This document shows, one piece after another, positions 58,026 to 64,000 of a stretch of DNA of 64,000 nucleotides. A program made the position numbers and the translations under genes. A model generated the notes under the pieces. It saw only the letters and a program-made list of their open reading frames with translations. It searched no databases and had not been told where the DNA came from. The stretch is from Gigaspora rosea (taxonomy: Eukaryota > Glomeromycota > Glomeromycetes > Diversisporales > Gigasporaceae): positions 415,612 to 479,611 of the forward strand of contig QKWP01000006.1 of NCBI GenBank assembly GCA_003550325.1, in the 5' to 3' direction. Numbering within the stretch: position 1 is the first letter of the stretch; each line of letters begins with the position of its first letter.

Positions 58026-60309
58026 ATAAAAATGCAAAATAAATAATAATACAGTGTCATCCATATTTAACCGCAATTTTTTGGGTCCTAATAATTTTTC
58101 TGGCCTTTATTTTTCCAAAAGCCACTTCTGACACAAATACAGTATTTTGCTTCTCTATCACATTGCGTCTCTAATATTTTTATCAACATTTTTCATTATT
58201 TTCATGTTTTATTCTTCCAAAATTTCATGTTTACAAATCGAAGTAAATTTAATTATATCTAATTACAGTGCTATTAGCCAAGAGGGATACCCTTAATTAT
58301 TTGAATAATAATATTATTATTATACAATTTTCTGCCCATCAACCTTCTGAATCTTAACAATCATTGGATTTCGTATCGATTCAAAATATTAATAGTATTG
58401 TCAATAACCAGTCAGAAATTATAATTATTTGCTGACAAGCTTAGTAGCTTGAATGTTTAATGAAGAAGTAGGATAATTAAAGTAAAAACGTATATTTGCA
58501 TTATTTATGTATGTAAAAGTTATGGTGTAAATAAATATAAATAAAGTATAAGAATTACAGCATATAACCTGATTGGACTTGTTTCAGAGTATATACATAA
58601 ACCAGGTTTCAAAATGCGTATGCTTATACAATGCACTTTGAGCATTAGCAGAAATGAATATCCCATATCTATCAAATGAACTTCATGAAGTATCACTTTC
58701 AATAAGCTCATTCCAGAAGGACATTTATATTTCTAATGCATTTTCTTCTTATTTAGCTATTGAATTGCACTGTAGATGCAAAGGATACTTATTTAAAACA
58801 ATATCGATGAAAATAAATTTATTTAAAACATGAAGTTTTCTGTTCAAAAAACTGAATTTGAACTCGATTTATGCATTCAATATAACAAATGATACGAAAA
58901 TTATATTCGTAAATATTTAATACATATTATTAGTGTAACGGATTATTTATTTAATTATTTAAATTTTTATATTATTACTGCTAGAGTAATGATTTTGACA
59001 AACAACTTTGATATGTTTACTTGATATAGTTAATAAAAAAATATAATAGTATGAAGATAAATTATTTAGTAAATAATTTCTAATATATATTTAGTAAATA
59101 TTTTTCAAACTACTGCACAATTTATATTTGCAAAAATATTTGTCTATAAAATTGATGCTATTGAAATTTTTAAATAACCTCTTGAGGTACATTATGCAAT
59201 ATACTACATTTTAACATAGTCATAGTAATTATTGTTCGTACAACGAAAGAACATTTCCTATATAACTAATAATCCAGAAATATTCTTATTTCTCGATTGT
59301 TTATTTCTATAACAAAACCTCATAGGGTTTTATAAGTCAGATGTCTTTCATCTTTCATTTATATTTATTAGCTAGTATTACAAGTAATAATAATAATAAA
59401 TATCACCACTAAGATTATACAATATCTTCAATATTTTCTCTTCAAGTTTAGTTTTTGTTGACTTTAATCAATTATACTGCAAAGTATATTCTTTAAAAAA
59501 TACCCGATCACTATATCAAGACCATGAGGTATTTAGTAAAAATACCCTGATCTATATGTGCACAAGCAGAAACGATGTTTCCGCTAATATCCAACGGATC
59601 AGGATATTTATTACTAATACTCTAATAATTCTATATTTGTTAAGTAAAAAAAAAAAGTGTCAGAGAAAAATTAATAACTTCATTATTATATTAAAAATAT
59701 AATTAAATTTGATAGTTAAAAAAGTTTTATTGATTTATTTTTTGAAAAAAGCCTATTTTATATACTATTAACTGACTTTTTGAATAATTTTAAAGTTATT
59801 TGTTTAGAGAAGCATCTTATTTTTTTTAATTTCATTAAGAGTATCTATAAAATTTTTTAAAATTAGTAGATTATTTTAAACTCAAATAAAATTTTTTCAC
59901 TTAACATAGTGCTTATTTTGATACTTTAGTTAAACTACTTGCATACAAAGATGCTGAACAATATTCTAATTTGTTATACTTTTTAGAATTAGCTTTTAAC
60001 AGCCCTTTTCTTTCTTGTTATTTGATAAATTTAAAGAAATTGACATTTTTTTAAAAAAAAATTATAAGCAAAAAAATTAGCAGTATTAGAAAATTTAGCT
60101 AAACTTTTTTACTTAATTATTTATACAGTATATAGAATTCAATATCTTTTGTAGTAGTAGTAAAATATGAATTATTAGATAGTTCAATAAAGTTTGTACT
60201 TAATTTATTCTTTGAATTTTATTATTAAATTATATAAATAGTATAATATTTAATAGTACCAATAAACAAAAAAAACTATAGATTATTGTTACTTGAATTA
60301 GAACAATTG
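58026..60309. other. AT-rich spacer, no supportable gene
   Basis: Frames are short and low-complexity. 59750-60050 has faint coding-like K/F/L-rich sequence that I cannot assign. Confidence 0.4.
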
Positions 60310-60311
60310 TA

Positions 60312-60519
60312 CCGTACAGTGCGGGCTATAATACTCTGGGTACAATAAATTCCACGGGCAAAATCCAAGTTAGTAGCGGGGGTACTATACTAAGCAATTT
60401 TTCATGTAGAAAATTTTTTTTTACATAGGATATAACCACTGGGTATTTTACATTCTACTATATAATTTTTTTGAGGAGGATACTTTGATTTTGGGGGTAC
60501 TATAGTCCGCGCTGTATGG
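60312..60519. mobile_element. TA-flanked MITE, 208 bp
   Basis: Inverted termini CCGTACAGTGCGGGCTATAAT and (reverse) CCATACAGCGCGGACTATAGT, with TA on both sides (60310-60311, 60520-60521), a Tc1/mariner-type target. GGGTAC words recur inside. No coding. Confidence 0.75.
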
Positions 60520-60904
60520 TATATTCAATTTTTATTTTGAATTTATGTTTTAAATATAAAAAATAGCTAAAAATTTTATTAGTCAATTTACTATTTATAA
60601 TGCAGTAATGTCAATTTATTGTCTGATTATTCATTAATATTTTAGATAAAATTTTTTTAGTAAGTTTTGATAGTGAAGTAGATGGCTTTTGTTAATAATC
60701 AATGAAATTAATAGCATAATCTTAATATAAAAAATAAGTGTCTAGATAATAAGCTAAATTAATAATAATTTAAAAATTGTTAAAATATAAAAAAGTTGTT
60801 TTTTTACTAGTTTTGCTTTGGACTATAGGCAGTTTTAAAAATATTTTATTAGTATATTATAAAACTAACTCATTTATACCATTTTTTAATATTTTATTAA
60901 TTCT

Positions 60905-61820
60905 AGATAGTGACCTACAGACCCAGAATAGACCAGATTTTTGTTAAATTTGAGTATGGTCTTTAAACCAGACTCAAACTTTTATGTTTTAAACTTTTAG
61001 TTAAGTTTGAGTCTGGTTTGCCAGAGTCTGAAGTCTGAAACTGTCTAACTAAATTTAAATATTATATATGTATTTTTTGGTGCTGCACATGTTTATTTAG
61101 AGCATAAAGTTAGAATTAATTAATAAAATTTAGAGAAACATGGTGTTTTGTATAATTTTTTTAATAAAATTATTAAAAAATGTTATATTACTTGATATTG
61201 TACTAATTAATCATAACTTTTTGCACTAAGTAAACTTGTTTAGCATTGAAAAATACATAAAATCGGATATTTTATCTTATATTTCTTAAAATTTGAAGGA
61301 TATTTAATTGTGAAATTTTTTATTAAAAATTCAAAATTAAGCACATTGCCTTATATTTTAAAAAAATAAAATAAAACAAACTAAAATAATGTATTTTTTG
61401 GTGCTAAACCAATTTTCATATAGCTGAAAATTAGAATTAATTGTGTCATAGCTGATGCTAAAGTTGGCTAATGCTGAAGTTTTGGGGTCTCAATTTGAAA
61501 CTATAAGCCCTGCTAAAATTTACATGTACTCTATAAATATGAAATTTACACCCAAACCCTACTCTAATTCTATAAGACAAAACTAAAAAAATATCCAAAA
61601 AAATTTTAAAATTTTATATCAAAATAGGGCAAAACTTCAGTATCAGCCAACTTCAACATTAGCTGTAACAATTGGTAAAATTTAGAGAATTATAGAAATT
61701 TATATAATTTGTTAAAAAATTATTAAAAATATTATATTACTTGACATTTTACTAATTGGTCATAATTTTAAACTAAGTAAACTTGTTTAGTACCAAAAAT
61801 TACATAAATAATATATATTA
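60905..61820. mobile_element. Decayed relative of the 12712-13886 palindrome family
   Basis: GACCAGACTCAAA/TTTGAGTCTGG blocks (60907-61050) are followed by TATGTATTTTTTGGTGCTG and GTTTATTTAGAGCATAAAG, then inverted counterparts (GCACTAAGTAAACTTGTTTAGC, 61221). Same order of parts as at 12567-12760 but heavily mutated, and interrupted by the MITE at 61441. Confidence 0.6.
61441..61671. mobile_element. Second copy of the GTCAC-GCTGATGC MITE
   Basis: 231 bp, opposite in orientation to 35457-35690. TCATAGCTGATGCTAAAGTTGG at the left and CCAACTTCAACATTAGCTGTAACA at the right are inverted. Inserted within the decayed palindrome element at a GAATTAATTGGTAAA-like site. Confidence 0.75.
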
Positions 61821-62054
61821 TTTTAGTTATTTTAAAATATAAATCAAAAATACTTGATTTTGAATTGTTGATAAAAATTTTTAAAATTAAGAATTTGTTT
61901 ATCATATTTTTAAAATATAAGACTAGAACATGATCATGCGGGCGGCTTCGCCGCCCATATGCTAAAGGTAATAGATTTATTTGTTTTATTCTTATTTTTA
62001 TTTTGGAAGAAAATTATTCTTAAGCTTTTTTATCATTAGTTGTTTTGTCTTAAA

Positions 62055-62430
62055 TTAAATGCACCAATTTGGGCCCTTCCGGGCCAAAGCTAGTGCATTA
62101 GATTTAAAGTATTTGCTTTAGTCATTAGGTGTTCCATCTTGAATTTAATGCACTAAATTTAGCCCTTCCGGGGCCAAAGCTGGTGCATGAAATTTAAAGC
62201 ATTTTCTTTCCAACATTAGGTGTTCCATCCTGAATTCAATGCACCAAATTGGGCAAAGTTGATGTATAAATTTAGAGCATTTCCTTTCTGTCATTAGATG
62301 CTCCATCTTGAATTTAATGCACCAATTTGGGCCCCCTCCGGGGGCCAAAGCTGGTGCATTAGATTTAAAGCATTTCTTTCTGTCATTAGATGTTCTGTCT
62401 TCCCTCCGGGCCAAAGCTAGTGCATTAAGC
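62055..62430. repeat. ~85-110-bp tandem repeat with a conserved GC hairpin
   Basis: Units read GAATTTAATGCACCAATTT-GGGCCCTTCCGGGCC-AAAGCTGGTGCATTA... then CATTAGRTGTTCCATC. Hairpin copies sit at about 62064, 62151, 62322 and 62400, with one unit (62240) missing the GC stem. A separate hairpin GGGCGGCTTCGCCGCCC is at 61940-61956. The 89-aa minus-strand frame (62145-62414) is a translation of the repeat. Confidence 0.85.
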
Positions 62431-62815
62431 TTTTATTAGTCATGTGACATGATCATATTGTGACCTTCTCACTTGCAGTTACTGAATGTTACACATTTAG
62501 TATATTCAGATCCGGATCTAAATTGCTATTAGTAAATGAAGATATACTGTATTGGTCAGGGCTTAGGAGGCTGAGTTCACGATTCTTCGTTGTAGTTCTT
62601 TTGCCTTTCGTTATATTCTTTAACGATCATTGATTATCAATTCATCATACCGGCAAAAAATATGAAGAAAAAAAAATATAAAATCTAAAAACTTTGCAAA
62701 GTAGAAGCATAACTATAGATGGAAGTGGGCATGTAATATCAAAATGATACTTTCTTTACTAGAATTTAAGTTGTTTTTAAACGATTCGATTTTTTTTTGT
62801 TTTTTTTCTAGTATG

Positions 62816-62963
62816 TTATATATATATATATATATATAATATATATGTATAATATACATATATAATATATATATGTATAATATATATATAATATATATAT
62901 ACTATAATATATATAATGTATATATTTATATAATATAATATATATATATATATAAATATATAT
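62816..62963. repeat. (TA)n microsatellite
   Basis: About 150 bp of TA/TATAATA repeats directly against the palindromic element that follows. Confidence 0.95.
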
Positions 62964-64000
62964 CAGTAATAGGACATTTCCCATTCATTGCTTTTTATAA
63001 TTAAAATTTTTAAAAAAAACATATGAATTTACTATATAACTTTGAGCTAAGATCTTCATCAATCTAACTTATTAACTTAAAATTAAATTTTACAATTATA
63101 TAGAACAAGAAAAGAAAAAAAAATTGAGCTTAAATACCAAGTTAAAATTTTGTTATTTTTGTACAATTTCAAAATGTAACTTCGTCAAAAACAAATATTT
63201 ACTAATTTTAAATTAGCAATTATATGTAAAATTATGCTCTAAACAACTTTACTTAGGCGATCGAAGTAGGTTACCTTGAAAGAAAAATAGGTTATCTATA
63301 TACTAAAGTTAAAATTTTTGAGTTTTCAATATAAAACTTTTTTTTGATTAGGTAAGGGGAGTAACAAAAATCAGGTGATTTTTTAGGGTGAGGGGGGTAA
63401 AAAAAGTTAAAATTATATATAAGAACCTGACTATTTATATATTAAGGAAGAGGGAGAGGGGTAGGCCTCTGATAAAAAATAATCAGGTGATTAATGACAC
63501 TGCCCTAATCTACTTCGGGCCCTTAAGCAAAGTTGTTCAGCACATGATTCTACTCAATCCAAGGCTGCCACGCGTTTTCTCAGACCTTTTACTAAGTGAA
63601 AAATGGGTTTACTGTAAAGTTCAAAAAATTTTTTTTTCGAACTTTCAACCCATTTTCACTTAGTAAAAGGTCCAAGAAAACGAGCAACTGCTTTAGACCA
63701 AGTAGAATCACATACCGAACAACTTTGCTTAAGGGCCCGAAGTTGGTTACCTAATCAAAAAAAAAAGTTTTATATTGAAAACTCAAAAATTTTAACTTTA
63801 GTATATAGATAACCTATTTTTCTTTCATGGTAACCTACTTTGGTCGCCTAAGTAAAGTTGTTCAAAGCATAATTTTACATATAATTGCTAATTTAAAATT
63901 AGTAAATATTTGTTTTTGACGAAGTTACATTTTGAAATTGTACAAAAAAAACAAAATTTTAACTTAGTTTTTAAGCTCAATTTTTTCTTCTTTTCTTGTT
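62964..64000. mobile_element. Second long palindromic element, cut by the window end
   Basis: Begins CAGTAATAGGACATTTCCC like the element at 33553, and shares arm words (TTGCTTTTTATAATTAAAA, AACTTTACTTAGGCGA). The arms meet near 63630 (TTCAAAAAATTTTTTTTTCGAA). The right arm is still running at 64000. The central part differs from the 33553 copy. Apparent frames are arm translations. Confidence 0.75.
63355..63505. mobile_element. 151-bp TA-flanked MITE nested in the palindrome
   Basis: The intact right arm of the host palindrome shows the uninserted order (GGTAACCAACTTCGGGCCC, reverse strand). In the left arm this is interrupted by AGGGGAGTAACAAAAATCAG...AATCAGGTGATTAATGACACTGCCC with TA at both edges (63353-63354, 63506-63507). 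Confidence 0.72.

Noticed and set aside
57826-58026. 66-aa minus-strand protein
   Set aside because: Lies in a short GC-richer repeat fragment with inverted words; no homology recognised and no splice or promoter context.
62145-62414. 89-aa repetitive protein
   Set aside because: The frame is a translation of the hairpin-bearing tandem repeat; no start context and the repeat is not conserved as codons.

Overview
The window is very AT-rich, transposon-packed eukaryotic DNA with almost no conventional genes. It most resembles an arbuscular mycorrhizal fungus (Glomeromycotina, Rhizophagus/Gigaspora-like). The reasons are degenerate Sel1-repeat protein sequence running into the kind of linker that precedes kinase domains in those fungi, hAT/DUF4371 relics, DIRS-type relics, APE-type LINEs and dense MITEs. 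The assignment rests on remembered protein styles, not on a search. One assembly gap (N) lies at 30133-30429.

Layout. 1-11620 is a ~395-bp satellite split by a hAT-type MITE (641-1360, 8-bp target duplication) and by a LINE with one uninterrupted frame (1506-7746, 15-bp target duplication, poly-A tail). 12291-14130 is an inverted-repeat element holding a tandem array of palindromes with an exact 327-bp period. 17050-19465 holds diverged tandem repeats and a 711-bp tRNA-derived SINE. 21088-24150 is a dead hAT transposase gene broken further by a MITE and a Tc1/mariner relic. 25336-28280 holds small repeats and a possible LTR with an unknown relic. 28281-33300 is a DIRS-like tyrosine-recombinase retroelement fossil, split by a 2.4-kb non-coding insertion. 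33553-42010 is a string of palindromic and TIR elements and minisatellites. 42344-49641 is an LTR element on the minus strand carrying a gag-like zinc-knuckle frame and a captured host Sel1-repeat/kinase-linker fragment. 49646-54500 is mostly unassigned repeat DNA.

The standout is 57657 down to 54513 (minus strand). An ATG exon encoding a clear signal peptide is followed by about 30 tiny putative exons spaced every 70-110 bp. Most are exactly 3 nt (one codon), each squeezed between a TAG/CAG acceptor and a GTAAGTAT-like donor, and most introns carry CTAAT/CTAAC/TTAAT branch-like motifs. Joined in order they keep one reading frame: a 64-aa product ending at a TAA in exon 24, or an 84-aa product if exon 24 is skipped. 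I interpret this as a micro-exon gene for a small secreted or membrane peptide. It is the best candidate for an undescribed system here, but it is inferred from splice signals only and needs RNA evidence.

The rest (57840-64000) is MITEs, a hairpin-bearing satellite, a TA microsatellite and a second long palindrome that runs off the end of the window.
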